Origin: Microbacterium esteraromaticum
Lineage (GTDB): Bacteria; Actinomycetota; Actinomycetes; Actinomycetales; Microbacteriaceae
NCBI RefSeq assembly: GCF_028747645.1
Contig: NZ_CP118100.1
Location: 434,001-498,000 of the forward strand
Length of the DNA stretch: 64,000 nt
Direction: 5' to 3'
Shown in pieces: positions 16,538 through 27,876 of this stretch. The notes under the pieces were generated by a model. It did no database searches, was not told the DNA's origin, and saw nothing but the letters and a program-made list of their open reading frames with translations. Made by a program: the position numbers and the translations under genes. Numbering within the stretch: position 1 is the first letter of the stretch; the number at the start of each line of letters is the position of its first letter.

Positions 16538-17073
16538 TGGATCGTCGCCTCACCCACCTGGAGGGGATGCCCGATCCGCGACCGGGCAGGGAGCCCGAGG
16601 TCGCGGTCATCGCCCTCGGCTCGAACGAGGGAGACCGCGGCGAGATGCTGCGCAGCGCCGCCGAGCGTCTGCGGCGCCTGCCCCTGGTCGACGCGTTGCG
16701 CATGTCGGAGCCGATCGAGACCGTCGCCATCCGCCCCGACGGCCCCGACCCCGACGCGCCCCCGTACTTGAACGCTGCGGCGCTGATGACGACGAGACTC
16801 GCGCCATCCGTGCTGCTGGGCATGCTGCACGCCGTTGAAGAGGAACAGGGTCGCGTGCGCAGGCAGCGCTGGGGCGATCGCACCCTTGACCTCGATCTGA
16901 TCGCCTACGGCGACTTCGTCAGCACCGCCGCGCACCTGATGGTGCCGCATCCGCGTGCCGCCGAGCGGCTCTTCGTGCTCGAACCCTGGCTCAGCCTCGA
17001 CCCCGAGGCCGTGCTGCCCGGGGCCGGTCGGGTCGACGAACTGGTCAGGCGCCTCAAGGACGGCGGCCAGTGA
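16537..17073 (+). CDS. folK: Hydroxymethyl-dihydropterin pyrophosphokinase
   Basis: Activates the pterin with ATP before condensation by FolP. The N-terminal VIALGSNEGDR, the central PYLNAAALM and the metal/ATP motif RWGDRTLDLDLIAYG are present; the protein of 178 residues ends with PHPRAAERLFVLEPW. Its ATG overlaps the folB stop (TGATG). Confidence 0.95.
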   Translation: MDRRLTHLEGMPDPRPGREPEVAVIALGSNEGDRGEMLRSAAERLRRLPLVDALRMSEPIETVAIRPDGPDPDAPPYLNAAALMTTRLAPSVLLGMLHAVEEEQGRVRRQRWGDRTLDLDLIAYGDFVSTAAHLMVPHPRAAERLFVLEPWLSLDPEAVLPGAGRVDELVRRLKDGGQ

Positions 17074-17534
17074 AGCGCACGTCTGGCGCAGTCCTGGCGG
17101 TGCTCGCCCTGCTCGGCGCGGGCGCCGGTTTCGGCTTCGACCACCTGCTGACGATCACCGGCCGTGCCACGTTCACGCCCTCGCCGTTCCTGCCGGTGCT
17201 GTTGGTGCTGATCGCTGCAGCCGTGCTGGCCCTGGCCTGGCCCGTGCGCCGCAGCACCCGCGGGGGCACGCGTATCGATCCGTTCCGTGCCGTGCGCGCG
17301 GCCACGCTGGCGCGGGCGTCGAGCCTGCTCGGCGCACTTCTGGCCGGATTCGGCACCGGCCTGCTGACGTTCCTGCTCACCCGACCGATCCCCGCGCCGG
17401 TAGGGTCGGTGGTGGCGATGATCGCCCTCGTCGTCGGCGCGCTGGTGCTGGTCGGGGTCGCGCTCGTCGCGGAACAGTTCTGCACGCTGCCGAAGGACCC
17501 TGATGACCGAGAGCCAGACGCCCACACCGAGTGA
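17070..17534 (+). CDS. DUF3180 membrane protein
   Basis: The 154-residue protein has four hydrophobic segments (about 7-25, 41-60, 88-108, 113-135). DUF3180 proteins follow folK in nearly all Microbacteriaceae and many other actinobacteria, but no function is known. GTG start overlapping the folK stop by four bases. Confidence 0.85.
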   Translation: MKRTSGAVLAVLALLGAGAGFGFDHLLTITGRATFTPSPFLPVLLVLIAAAVLALAWPVRRSTRGGTRIDPFRAVRAATLARASSLLGALLAGFGTGLLTFLLTRPIPAPVGSVVAMIALVVGALVLVGVALVAEQFCTLPKDPDDREPDAHTE

Positions 17535-18213
17535 CCCGAACCCGTTCGGCGCACCACCGGTTCCGCCGGCTGCGCCCACGGTGCCGCCCGCGCCCGCGGC
17601 ACCAGAGGTCTCGGCACCGGCATCCGCCCCCGCCGCACCTGCACCCCCTGCCGCCCCCGCCGCGCCGGCCGCACCTGCCGTGCCGGCCGGTCTCGACGAC
17701 GGCACCTACCCCGAGCTGCGCACGCCGCGCAGTGCGTCGGCGCTCGCGCTGGACGGCACCTGGCACCAGATCTCGCCGCGTTACGTCGTCTCGCAGCTGC
17801 TGCAGAACGCGCTGCTCGTGGTGGGCGTCGCAGCCGCCGCGCTCGTGCTGGTGCTCGTATTCCATCAGACCTGGGCGTGGATCCCCGCCGGCATCGTGAT
17901 CCTCATCACGCTGATCACCATGGTCATCCTGCCGCGTCAGGCCAAGGCCGTTGGTTACATGCTGCGCGCCGATGACATCGTCTTCCGTCGGGGCATCATC
18001 TGGCAGCGCATGGTCGCCGTGCCTTACGGTCGCCTGCAGTTGGTCGACATCACGCACGGCCCGCTCGACCGCGCCTTCGGCGTCTCGCAGCTGAAGATGG
18101 TGACGGCCGCGGCCACCACCGGCGTGCAGATCCCGGGACTCACCCAGGCCGCTGCCGAGACGCTGCGCGACACGCTGATCGAGGTCGCCGAGACGAGGCG
18201 GACCGGCCTGTGA
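17503..18213 (+). CDS. PH-domain membrane protein (YdbS-like)
   Basis: After an unusually long Pro/Ala-rich N-terminal tail of about 65 residues come two membrane segments (about 105-123 and 126-145) and one bacterial PH domain (bPH2) with the motif RRGIIWQRMVAVPYGRLQ and HGPLDRAFGV. Proteins of this kind occur as YdbS/YdbT pairs in Gram-positive bacteria and affect resistance to some toxins and envelope stress in Bacillus. The start overlaps the DUF3180 gene by 32 bases; the next gene is the larger partner. Confidence 0.85.
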   Translation: MTESQTPTPSDPNPFGAPPVPPAAPTVPPAPAAPEVSAPASAPAAPAPPAAPAAPAAPAVPAGLDDGTYPELRTPRSASALALDGTWHQISPRYVVSQLLQNALLVVGVAAAALVLVLVFHQTWAWIPAGIVILITLITMVILPRQAKAVGYMLRADDIVFRRGIIWQRMVAVPYGRLQLVDITHGPLDRAFGVSQLKMVTAAATTGVQIPGLTQAAAETLRDTLIEVAETRRTGL

Positions 18214-19982
18214 GCACTCCCTCCGCTCCCGGCCCCGAGGCATCGCCGGCACCTGCCACCGTGCTTCCAGAGGGCGGCGACTCCAGCCTCGCCGACGGTG
18301 CCTGGCATCGCATGCATCCGCTGACGCCCCTGTTCAAGGGCGGGCTGGTGCTGATCGTCGTCGCCGGCATCATCATCTCGAACATGCGCGACCGCATCAT
18401 CAACTTCTTCGTGCAGCGGTTCGCGCCCGACGAAGTGGACTACACCGACTACCCGGGCGACCCCGTCGACTGGGTGCTGGCGAACAACCTCGTGCTGCTC
18501 GCGCTACTGATCGTCGCTGGGGTCGTGGTGGTCTTCATCATCGCCTTCTGGGTCGTGTGGCGCTTTCACCAGTTCCGCATCACCGGCTCGCACGTCGAGG
18601 TGCGCAAGGGCATGCTGTTCCGTTCGCAGCGCCGCGCGCCGCTTGACCGCGTGCAGGGCGTCAACCTCACCCGCCCGTTCCCCGCGCGCCTGATCGGACT
18701 CGCCAAGGTCGAGGTTGTCGGCGCCGGCGCCGACTCGAACGTCGACCTGGAATACCTCGCGACGGCCAAGGCCGAATCCGTGCGGGCCGATATTCTGCGT
18801 CTCGCCTCGGGCGCGCGCTCGGCACGCCTGGCGGCCGCCGGAGGCCCGGCGGCGCCCGCGCCGGCGGGTCACGGCGGCGTACGCGAACAGCTCGTGGGGT
18901 CGATGAACGCCGGCGTCGCCGGCATGATCGAGGGCGTCGACCTGGCCGATGTCGCGCCCGAGAGCGTCGTGAAGATCCCCACCGGACGACTGGTCGGATC
19001 CCAACTGATCTCGGCCGCACTGTGGGTGCTCTTCTTCGGCGGGATCTTCGTTGTCACACTCGCCGCGGCCTACTTCGGCATGACCGCCGATGGTGAGACT
19101 GGAGTCGAGATCGTCATCGCTATGGTCGGCATCGCCCTCGGTATGGGCATCCCGCTGGTCATCGCCGTGGTCGGTATCACCTGGGCGCAGATCTCGCGCT
19201 CGCTGCGCTATTCGATCGCGCCGACCAGTAATGGCATCCGCCTGACCTTCGGTCTGCTCACGACGATCACCGAGACCCTGCCACCGGGGCGCATCTTCGC
19301 CGTCTCGGTATCGCAGTCACTGTTGTGGCGTCCGTTCGGCTGGTGGACCGTGCGCATCAACCGCATGACCGGCAAATCGGCGTCGCAGGCGCAGTCGAGC
19401 AGTGCCCAACAGTTCAACGTGGTGTTGCCGGTCGGCAAGCGCGCCGACGTCGAGCGGGTGCTCGAACTGATCTTCCCCGACATCACTGCTGAGCAACTCG
19501 CGCACCTGTGGGAGCACGGGGTCATCGGCACAGCATCCGACGATGCGTTTCGCACCGTTCCGCGACGTGCCGCCTGGCGGCACCCGTTCAGCTGGAAGCG
19601 TCACGGCTGGGCCGTCGTTCCCGGCGCGCTGCTGCTGCGCAAGGGCTGGATGTGGCGCCAGCTGGCGATCTTCCCCCTCGCCCGCATGCAGGGCATCTCG
19701 GTGGCGCAGGGACCGATCTCGCGCGCGCAGAACGTGGCCTCGATGCAGGCCCACACGGTGACCGGCCCCGTCTCGGCGACGCTGTCGGCCTTGGAACGCG
19801 ACGACGCGCAGGCGCTGATCGACGAGGTCGCCCGCGCGGCGGTGGATGCTGTCACCAGCGACCACAGCCACCGCTGGGGCGAGCAGAATACGGCGGGGAG
19901 CGCATCGCAGCAGCCGGTCACACTGCCACCGCCGGTCGCGCCCTACCCGCCGGTGACGTCGCCGGCACCGGAGCAGAACTGA
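18210..19982 (+). CDS. PH-domain membrane protein (YdbT-like, three PH repeats)
   Basis: The 590-residue partner of the preceding gene. Hydrophobic segments near 45-60, 95-120, 270-295 and 308-330 alternate with bPH2 domains marked by RRAPLDRVQGVNLTRPFPARLIGLAKVEV (residues 139-167 region), PPGRIFAVSVSQSLLWRPFGW and the last LLLRKGWMWRQLAIFPLARMQGISV region. The GTG start overlaps the previous stop by four bases, so the two are made in step and probably form a complex in the membrane. Confidence 0.85.
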   Translation: MSTPSAPGPEASPAPATVLPEGGDSSLADGAWHRMHPLTPLFKGGLVLIVVAGIIISNMRDRIINFFVQRFAPDEVDYTDYPGDPVDWVLANNLVLLALLIVAGVVVVFIIAFWVVWRFHQFRITGSHVEVRKGMLFRSQRRAPLDRVQGVNLTRPFPARLIGLAKVEVVGAGADSNVDLEYLATAKAESVRADILRLASGARSARLAAAGGPAAPAPAGHGGVREQLVGSMNAGVAGMIEGVDLADVAPESVVKIPTGRLVGSQLISAALWVLFFGGIFVVTLAAAYFGMTADGETGVEIVIAMVGIALGMGIPLVIAVVGITWAQISRSLRYSIAPTSNGIRLTFGLLTTITETLPPGRIFAVSVSQSLLWRPFGWWTVRINRMTGKSASQAQSSSAQQFNVVLPVGKRADVERVLELIFPDITAEQLAHLWEHGVIGTASDDAFRTVPRRAAWRHPFSWKRHGWAVVPGALLLRKGWMWRQLAIFPLARMQGISVAQGPISRAQNVASMQAHTVTGPVSATLSALERDDAQALIDEVARAAVDAVTSDHSHRWGEQNTAGSASQQPVTLPPPVAPYPPVTSPAPEQN

Positions 19983-19983
19983 G

Positions 19984-20685
19984 ATGGCGGCACCGGGACG
20001 CCTCGGCGTCGGCATCATCGGCGCGGGCCGTGTCGGGCCCGTCATCGGGGCCGCGCTCGCGGGGGTCGGCCACGCGATCACCGGCATCACCAGCGGATCG
20101 GATGACGACCGTGCCGCCGCGGTGCTGCCCGGCGTCGCGGTGCTCGACGCGGTCGAGATCGTGCGCCGCAGCGAGCTCGTTGTGATCGCCGTGCCGCACG
20201 CCGAACTGCCGGGGCTCGTGCAGGGCATCGCCGACGTCGGAGGTTGGCAGGTCGGTCAGCTCGTGCTGCACACCGACCCCGCCCACGGCACCGATGTGCT
20301 CGGCCCCGCTGCCGAGCGCGGCGCGATCCCGCTGGCCGTGCACCCCGCCATCACTTTCAACGGCACGTCGGTCGACCTGCGTCAGCTGCAGGCATCCTTC
20401 GCGGGTGTCACTGCACCCGCTGCCGTTCTGCCGATCGCGCAGGCGCTCGCCGTCGAGATGGGGTGCGAACCGGTGATCATCGCCGAACACGATCGCGCCG
20501 CCTACGCCGAAGCGATCGCGACAGCATCCGAGTTCTCGCGCTCGATCGTGCAGCAGGCGACGGGCCTGCTGCGCGGTATCGGCGTAGACAATCCCGGGGG
20601 TTACCTGTCGGCGCTGGTGTCGTCGGCGGTCGAGCGCGCGCTGCGCGATGAGTCCGACCCGCTGGGCACGCCGCCCGAGCTCTGA
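19984..20685 (+). CDS. Rossmann-fold protein with DUF2520 domain
   Basis: The N-terminus has a dinucleotide-binding loop GVGIIGAGRVG; the C-terminal helical domain with LAVHPAITFNGT and AEHDRAAYAEA is DUF2520. The shape is that of an NADP-dependent oxidoreductase related to pyrroline-carboxylate or ketopantoate reductases, but the substrate is unknown. In actinobacteria it commonly stands next to panC, which is not seen here. It starts one base after the preceding stop and is the last gene of the ftsH-fol run. Confidence 0.85.
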   Translation: MAAPGRLGVGIIGAGRVGPVIGAALAGVGHAITGITSGSDDDRAAAVLPGVAVLDAVEIVRRSELVVIAVPHAELPGLVQGIADVGGWQVGQLVLHTDPAHGTDVLGPAAERGAIPLAVHPAITFNGTSVDLRQLQASFAGVTAPAAVLPIAQALAVEMGCEPVIIAEHDRAAYAEAIATASEFSRSIVQQATGLLRGIGVDNPGGYLSALVSSAVERALRDESDPLGTPPEL

Positions 20686-20726
20686 CGGCGCGAGCCCGAG
20701 CACGACTTCTTCTCTGAAACGGTGCG

Positions 20727-22517
20727 TCAGCGCCCGCCCGAGAACCCGCCGCCACCGCCGCTGCCCGAGTACCCGCCTCCGGTCGAGCCGCCTGCCGAGC
20801 TCGACGAAGGCGTGTAGGTCGACGCCGAGTGAACCGAAGACGAGTAGTCCGACAGTCGCGAGTTGATCGACATGCCTGTCGAGAGGCCGATCCAACCCGG
20901 GCTGCGATCATCGTTCTCGTACGCGGTGTCGAGCACCTTGCCCCAGGTCTTCTCCTCGCCGAGCAGCATCGCGTACGGCAACAGCTTCTCGTACAGATGC
21001 ACGACGTCGACGCTGCCGTCGCTGCGACGCTCTGCGCCCCGATACGACTGCAGCATGCGCAGCCGATCGGTCTCGGCGACGCGGATGAATTCCTTCACGC
21101 CGAGCAGGTACTCGTACATCTCGGCTCCTGCCGGGGTGAGCACCGTGTGCTTCGAGAACGCCACGAACGCCGAGACCAACGCGACCGCCGACGTGACGAT
21201 CATCGCGAGAATTCCCAGGATCAGCAGTTCGCGGTCGAGCGTCGCCGACCAGATGAACAGGCCGAGCGCCGCGGCGAAGAGTCCCACCGAGATCCACCCG
21301 AACACGACGGCGGCGCGGCTGCGTTCCTTGGTCGTCAAGTCGCGCGTGGCCGCCTGGGCGGTGCCCTTCTTCGTGAGTTTCGTCATGCGCTTGGCGAACT
21401 CCGTGCTCTTGCGCGGGATGAAGCGCAACGCTCCCGGTGCGCGCTCGCCCTCGAACACTGCGTCGATTGCCGTCCGATCAAGCGCCGTCGGAGCCAGGTC
21501 GCGGTCGATCAGTCGAACCGCGGGGCGGTCGTCGTCCGCTTCGCCCTCGAGGCGGATGGCGCCGTGCACTGCGAGGTGCACCAGCTGTGCCGGAACGGGG
21601 TTCTGTGATCCCGGCAGCAGCGCTGCGGCCGTGAGCGGCGGCAGGTCCGCTGGAACATCGAACTGGGCGATGATGATTCCCGTCGCTGTGCGCCGCCGTC
21701 GTGCGAGCCGGGCCACCGACACCCATGCGCCCGCGGCTGCCAGAGCCGAGAGGCCGCCGACAGTGGCGGTGCCGTGGTCGGCGAGCGGGCTCGGTTGGCG
21801 CGAAGCGGGCTGGGCCACCGTGCCAGGGGCGAAGCCGATCGCGACGGTCACGCCATCGCCGGCGGCACGGGCGCCCGATGACACCGAGAACACCTGGGCG
21901 CCGTCCTGCGCGACAGGGCCCGACAGCGTGCAGCGTGCCCTGTCGTGCTCGAAGCCCTCGTAGCAGGCCGTGTCGCCGGTGAGCTGTGCTGCGAGGTCGG
22001 GCGAGAAGGCGATCTCCGCGTGGAAGCGGTTGACGGCCTGGGTGCTCGTGAGCGCCAGCATGTCCCAGTGGAACTCGTCGTTGCCGGACTCCTCACCGGT
22101 GACCATGACGTCGCGCATCGTGTACTCGATGACGTAGGTTTGCGCGCCGCGGACGTAGTCGTCCGTTCCGGTGAGCACGTACAGCACTTCGCTGTCGGAA
22201 TCGACCTCGGTCTCGTACGGCACGTCTTGGCCCGCGGCATCCGTCACCGAGACGATGTCGAGGCTCACGCTCGCGCCCTCGTACCGCTGCGGATACCCGC
22301 GCACGATCCCCCTGTTCTGATCGAAATCGGGGAACGCCGCCACCAGAGTCTCGGTGACGTGGGCGACCGCGCGACCCTCGTCGTCGAGAGACACGTCGAA
22401 TCGCACATCCCACGACGAGTACGAGAAGTCGTCGACGTCCGCGACGGCGGAAGAGGGCAGCAGCGCCACGGTCAGCAGTCCGAGCACGACGGCGATCAGG
22501 GCGGTGAGACGACGCAT
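20727..22517 (-). CDS. DUF2207 membrane protein with Gly-rich tail
   Basis: A signal peptide (cut near AVA-DVDD, residue 26) precedes an extracytoplasmic beta-rich DUF2207 domain to about residue 240. Membrane segments follow near 245-265 and 400-445, then a cytoplasmic part and a C-terminus of Ser/Gly repeats ending GGGFSGGR. Function unknown; the family is widespread in Gram-positive bacteria. A leaderless promoter is seen in front of the ATG. Confidence 0.85.
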   Translation of the reverse strand: MRRLTALIAVVLGLLTVALLPSSAVADVDDFSYSSWDVRFDVSLDDEGRAVAHVTETLVAAFPDFDQNRGIVRGYPQRYEGASVSLDIVSVTDAAGQDVPYETEVDSDSEVLYVLTGTDDYVRGAQTYVIEYTMRDVMVTGEESGNDEFHWDMLALTSTQAVNRFHAEIAFSPDLAAQLTGDTACYEGFEHDRARCTLSGPVAQDGAQVFSVSSGARAAGDGVTVAIGFAPGTVAQPASRQPSPLADHGTATVGGLSALAAAGAWVSVARLARRRRTATGIIIAQFDVPADLPPLTAAALLPGSQNPVPAQLVHLAVHGAIRLEGEADDDRPAVRLIDRDLAPTALDRTAIDAVFEGERAPGALRFIPRKSTEFAKRMTKLTKKGTAQAATRDLTTKERSRAAVVFGWISVGLFAAALGLFIWSATLDRELLILGILAMIVTSAVALVSAFVAFSKHTVLTPAGAEMYEYLLGVKEFIRVAETDRLRMLQSYRGAERRSDGSVDVVHLYEKLLPYAMLLGEEKTWGKVLDTAYENDDRSPGWIGLSTGMSINSRLSDYSSSVHSASTYTPSSSSAGGSTGGGYSGSGGGGGFSGGR

Positions 22518-22523
22518 GCAACG

Positions 22524-22529
22524 AGGCTA
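22524..22529 (-). promoter_or_regulatory. -10 box of the DUF2207 gene, leaderless
   Basis: TAGCCT on the minus strand, six bases before the ATG at 22517. Confidence 0.55.
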
Positions 22530-22611
22530 GCCTGCGCGGCCGATCCGACTCCGGCGTGCGACAGCGGGGTCGGTAGACTTGGGGCTGACTTTTCATCAAG
22601 GAGCCCCACCC

Positions 22612-24124
<1,513 letters not shown>

Positions 24125-24132
<8 letters not shown>

Positions 24133-25246
24133 CAGGCTTCAGGGCCCATTCGGGCAGCATCCCCGCCGACAGCATGGTCGAGATCAGCGACGCCATGCTG
24201 TGTTCGGGGTCGATGGCCAGGGCCTGGTCGATGTATGCGCCGGCATGCGACGACCGGCCCAAAGCCCACGCCAGCCAGGCGGCCGCGGTGAGCGCGCCGA
24301 CCTTGGCCCCGCGTGGCGCCCGGGCGGCAGCCGAGCGCACGACCTGCAGAGCACAGCCCAGCCGGTCGGCATCGGGGCGCGGGCCTTTGCCGAGAAAGAT
24401 CTGCCCGACGGCGTCGGGAACCGCGCCCGCGCCGGCCGCGAACTGCAGTTGCGCGTCGAGCGCGTACTCGCCCATGGCCAGATCTGTGGCCCACTGCACC
24501 AGTACGGCGTCGCGCAGCACGGGGCGGTTCACACACCACAGCAGCGCCGCGCAGCCGTAGGCGTCGTCCCCTGAGGGCGATTCCAGTAGCCCTTCGGCGA
24601 AGGCGGGCAGGTCATCGAGCACGTCTTCGGCGGTGATCAGGGCCAGCGGGTTCTGCGTGCCGAGCGTGTGGCCCTGGCCCAGCCGGTGCTGTTCCAGGAT
24701 GTGTTCGAGCTCGCGCAGCGCGCGGCCCACCTGTTCCCGCTCGACCAGGTTGCTGGGCGGCAGATCGGCGCCGGCGGTCTGGTCGCCGCTGACATCGCCG
24801 AGGCCCGGCACGCCGTCGGGGCGGGGGATGCTGTCGAGCGGGTGCAGCGCCGGGTCCTCGGCGAGGTAGTCGCTCCATCCGTCGGGTGTCACGCACAGCG
24901 CCTCGACGATGCGCAACCCGGCCTGCGTGGCGACGTCGAGCACAGCCTCGACGGTGGCCAGGTGAGGCAGCAGCATCCCGTCGGGCACCGACTGGGCCGG
25001 GGTGTCTGTGTAGGCGACCAGGGCTGTCGCGTCGACGTTCTGCACCTGCAGCAGCGCCTGTAGCGCGGCGTGCGCGAAGTCATCGGCGTCTGCGCCGTCG
25101 ACGGGCAGATCGATGCGCATCGCGCCGCGCGTGCGCGAGCCCTGGAACGGCAGCAGCACCAGGCTCTGCCGTGGAGTGAAGCCGGCCAGGGCCGGGACGA
25201 GGCCGAGGAACTCGGCGGGATGTGTCGCGTGGATGATCGTGGTCAT
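24125..25246 (-). CDS. DUF4192 family protein
   Basis: The 373-residue protein begins with the family block PAEFLGLVPALAGFTPRQSLVLLPF and has the usual LPVDGADADDFAHAAL and C-terminal helical region (LAWALGRSSHAGAYIDQALAIDPEHSMA region). DUF4192 proteins are actinobacterial and uncharacterised. No membrane segment or signal peptide. Confidence 0.85.
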
Positions 25247-25369
25247 GAAGCGAGTGTGAGCGTCGCCGGGCGGTGGAGGTCCCGCGAATCCCAGAGGCTG
25301 AGTACAACGCGTCGGATTCGCTTGGCTGTGTAGGGCAAGTGATCAGTGACCACGCGTACGATGGAGGGT

Positions 25370-25543
25370 ATGGACAACTTCTGGATCGCTGCCGCCTGGT
25401 CGCTGCTGCCGACCATCGGCGTGAGCATCGTCTTCGTGATCGTGCTCCGTGGCATCCTCCGCTTCGACCGCACCGAGCGTCGCGTCCACGCCGAGATCGA
25501 GGCGCAGGAGCGCGCGGCGCGCGGACTTCCGCCGCGCAGCTGA
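25370..25543 (+). CDS. Small single-pass membrane protein (57 residues)
   Basis: The ATG at 25370 is preceded by GGAGG at the right distance, which decides it over the ATG 24 bases upstream. The product has one hydrophobic segment (about residues 4-26) and then an amphipathic, charged cytoplasmic helix (RTERRVHAEIEAQERAAR). Similar short proteins stand next to cardiolipin synthase genes in related genomes; function unknown. Confidence 0.7.
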   Translation: MDNFWIAAAWSLLPTIGVSIVFVIVLRGILRFDRTERRVHAEIEAQERAARGLPPRS

Positions 25544-25612
25544 CGCGGCGTTGGCTCGTATTCTCTCCGCGCCCGCTACTCTGATGGCTAGCGGAGCGAC
25601 GGGGGAGGGTCG

Positions 25613-27073
25613 GTGAACACTAGCGCCTGGCCGTTGTGGCTCACCACCATCTACCTCGTTATCGACCTCACCGTGCGCGTCGTCGCCGTGATCGTCGTCC
25701 CCCGCAACCGCAAGCCGACGTCGGCGATGGCCTGGCTGCTGGCGATCTTCTTCATTCCGGTCATCGGCGTCCTGCTGTTCCTGCTGATCGGAAACCCCAA
25801 GCTGCCCCGTGCCCGTCGCCGCAAGCAGGAGCGCATCAACGCGTACATCGCCGAGGCGGCCAGCTTTCTGAACTTCGGCACCTTGCGGCCCGATGCGCCC
25901 GACTGGTTCCCGCCGCTGGTGGCGATGAACAAGCACCTCGGCGCCCTGCCGCTGTCGGGCGACAACGGCGTGCACCTGATCAGTGACTACCAGGAGTCGC
26001 TGGACGCGATGGCCGCCGAGATCCGCACGGCGCAGGAGTACGTGCACGTCGAGTTCTACATCCTGCAGAGCGACGAGTCCACCGACAACTTCTTCCTGGC
26101 GTTGGAAGAGGTGGCTGCCCGCGGGATCCCCGTGCGGGTGCTGCTCGACTACTGGGCGAACCGCTGGAAGCCACGCTATCGAGAGACCCTGCGGCGTCTC
26201 GAGGCGATGGGTGCCGACTGGCACCTGATGCTGCCCGTACAACCGCTGCGCCGCCACATTCAGCGCCCTGACCTGCGCAATCACCGCAAGCTCCTGGTCA
26301 TCGACGGACGGTCGGGTTTTCTCGGATCGCAGAACGTCACCGACTCGTCGTACAACCTCCCCAAGAACATCCGCCAGGGGCTGCACTGGATCGACTTGAT
26401 GGTGCGCGTCGACGGCCCCGTCGTCTCGAGCCTGAACGCCGTCTTCTTGAGCGACTACTACGCCGAGACCGATCGGGTGCCCGAGGGCATCCACATCAGC
26501 CGGGTCGAGCCGGGCACCGGAGACCTCGACTGTCAGATCGTGCCGTCCGGCCCAGGGTTCGAGGCCGAGAACAACCTGCGACTGTTCCTCGCCCTGTTGT
26601 ATGCGGCGAACGACAAGATCATGATCGTCAGTCCCTATTTCGTGCCCGATGAGGCACTTCTGCTGGCGGTCACCGCGGCCGTCGACCGCGGGGTGAAGGT
26701 CGAACTGTTCGTCTCGGAACAGGGCGACCAGGCGATGGTCTATCACGCGCAGCGCAGCTACTACGAGGCCCTGCTGCGCGCCGGTGTGCGCATCTGGCTC
26801 TACCCCAAGCCGTACATCCTGCACACCAAGAGCCTCACGATCGACGATCAGGTCGCCGTGATCGGGTCGAGCAACATGGACATGCGCTCGTTCGGCCTCA
26901 ATCTGGAGGTGTCGATGCTCGTGCGCGGCGAGGAGTTCGTCGATGAGATGCGCGTCGTCGAGGACGAGTACCGCACGCTCAGTCGCGAGCTGACGCTCGA
27001 CGAGTGGATGCAGCAGCCGTTGCGCTCGACGGTGCTCGACAACCTCGCCCGGCTGACCTCCGCACTGCAGTGA
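25613..27073 (+). CDS. cls: Cardiolipin synthase (phospholipase D family)
   Basis: Makes cardiolipin from phosphatidylglycerol at the membrane. Two N-terminal membrane segments (about 5-25 and 37-57) precede the catalytic part with both HKD motifs: HRKLLVID near residue 224 and HTKSLTID near residue 404, each followed by the GS-N element (GSQN, GSSNMD). Length 486 and the tail LTLDEWMQQPL are typical of the ClsA type. GTG start with GGGGGAGGG in front. Confidence 0.95.
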   Translation: MNTSAWPLWLTTIYLVIDLTVRVVAVIVVPRNRKPTSAMAWLLAIFFIPVIGVLLFLLIGNPKLPRARRRKQERINAYIAEAASFLNFGTLRPDAPDWFPPLVAMNKHLGALPLSGDNGVHLISDYQESLDAMAAEIRTAQEYVHVEFYILQSDESTDNFFLALEEVAARGIPVRVLLDYWANRWKPRYRETLRRLEAMGADWHLMLPVQPLRRHIQRPDLRNHRKLLVIDGRSGFLGSQNVTDSSYNLPKNIRQGLHWIDLMVRVDGPVVSSLNAVFLSDYYAETDRVPEGIHISRVEPGTGDLDCQIVPSGPGFEAENNLRLFLALLYAANDKIMIVSPYFVPDEALLLAVTAAVDRGVKVELFVSEQGDQAMVYHAQRSYYEALLRAGVRIWLYPKPYILHTKSLTIDDQVAVIGSSNMDMRSFGLNLEVSMLVRGEEFVDEMRVVEDEYRTLSRELTLDEWMQQPLRSTVLDNLARLTSALQ

Positions 27074-27104
27074 GCCCGTTCAGTGCGGCGCGGAACCGCT
27101 CGGG

Positions 27105-27110
27105 TACTCT
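27105..27110 (+). promoter_or_regulatory. -10 box of the lipoprotein gene, leaderless
   Basis: TACTCT, six bases before the ATG at 27117. Confidence 0.55.
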
Positions 27111-27116
27111 GAGCGC

Positions 27117-27836
27117 ATGACCGCCTCTCGAATGCGAATCGTCCTGTCGGCTCTGGCCCTCGCCGGGGCGACGCTGCTCGTCGCGGGGTGCACCGTAACG
27201 CCCGAGTCGCCCGCTCCCACCAGCACCGACGGCGGTGCGGCCACCACGGCGCCCGATGACGACGTCATCGGCGACGATGTCGAGGCCGCCTGGCTCGACG
27301 GCGGACGAGCGATCGGTGTCGTCACCTGGGGATCGTCCAGCTGCGTTCCGATCGTCGATGACGTCTCGGCGGACGGTCAGATGATCTCGGTCGCGCTCAG
27401 CGACGGCGATGAGAACCAGCCGTGCACCAACGATCTCGTGCCCCGCGCGACGTTCGTCGCCGCGCCCGAGGGCGTGGATGTCACCCAGGACGTCGAGATC
27501 GCGATCGCCTACGGCACCGGTACCGAAGACGCCGACCTCGACGGCCTCGCCGAAGCCCCCGACGGTATGAGCGAGAACGGGCCATCGGCCGGATGGTTCG
27601 CCGACGACGGCATCGTGCTGCTGACGTGGGGATCGTCGACCTGCCAGCCGATCATCGAGGACATCGAGCAGTCGGCTGGAGCGACCGTGACCTTCCAGAC
27701 CATCGACCGCCCGTGCACGATGGACTTCGTGCCGCGCCTGACGACGATCACGTTGCCGATGGAGCACGTCGACGGCCCGTTCGAGCTGACGCTCGTCGGC
27801 GACAACCTCGACGCCACGGTGCCCGTGCAGGACTGA
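27117..27836 (+). CDS. Secreted lipoprotein of unknown function
   Basis: The signal peptide ends in a lipobox LLVAGC with Cys26 as the lipidated residue. After a Thr/Pro linker the 239-residue protein contains two related halves, each with W(L/F)...G.....TWGSSxCxPI and a later CT(N/M)D motif, giving paired cysteines. The repeat suggests duplication of a small disulfide-bonded beta domain. No family recognised. Confidence 0.8.
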   Translation: MTASRMRIVLSALALAGATLLVAGCTVTPESPAPTSTDGGAATTAPDDDVIGDDVEAAWLDGGRAIGVVTWGSSSCVPIVDDVSADGQMISVALSDGDENQPCTNDLVPRATFVAAPEGVDVTQDVEIAIAYGTGTEDADLDGLAEAPDGMSENGPSAGWFADDGIVLLTWGSSTCQPIIEDIEQSAGATVTFQTIDRPCTMDFVPRLTTITLPMEHVDGPFELTLVGDNLDATVPVQD

Positions 27837-27876
27837 TCACGGGCATCCGCCCCAGCCCTCGCGAGAGTCGCGCCCG

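Noticed and set aside
25343..26824. A 493-codon open frame opposite the cardiolipin synthase gene
   Set aside because: Antisense shadow; the synthase has both HKD motifs and a good start.
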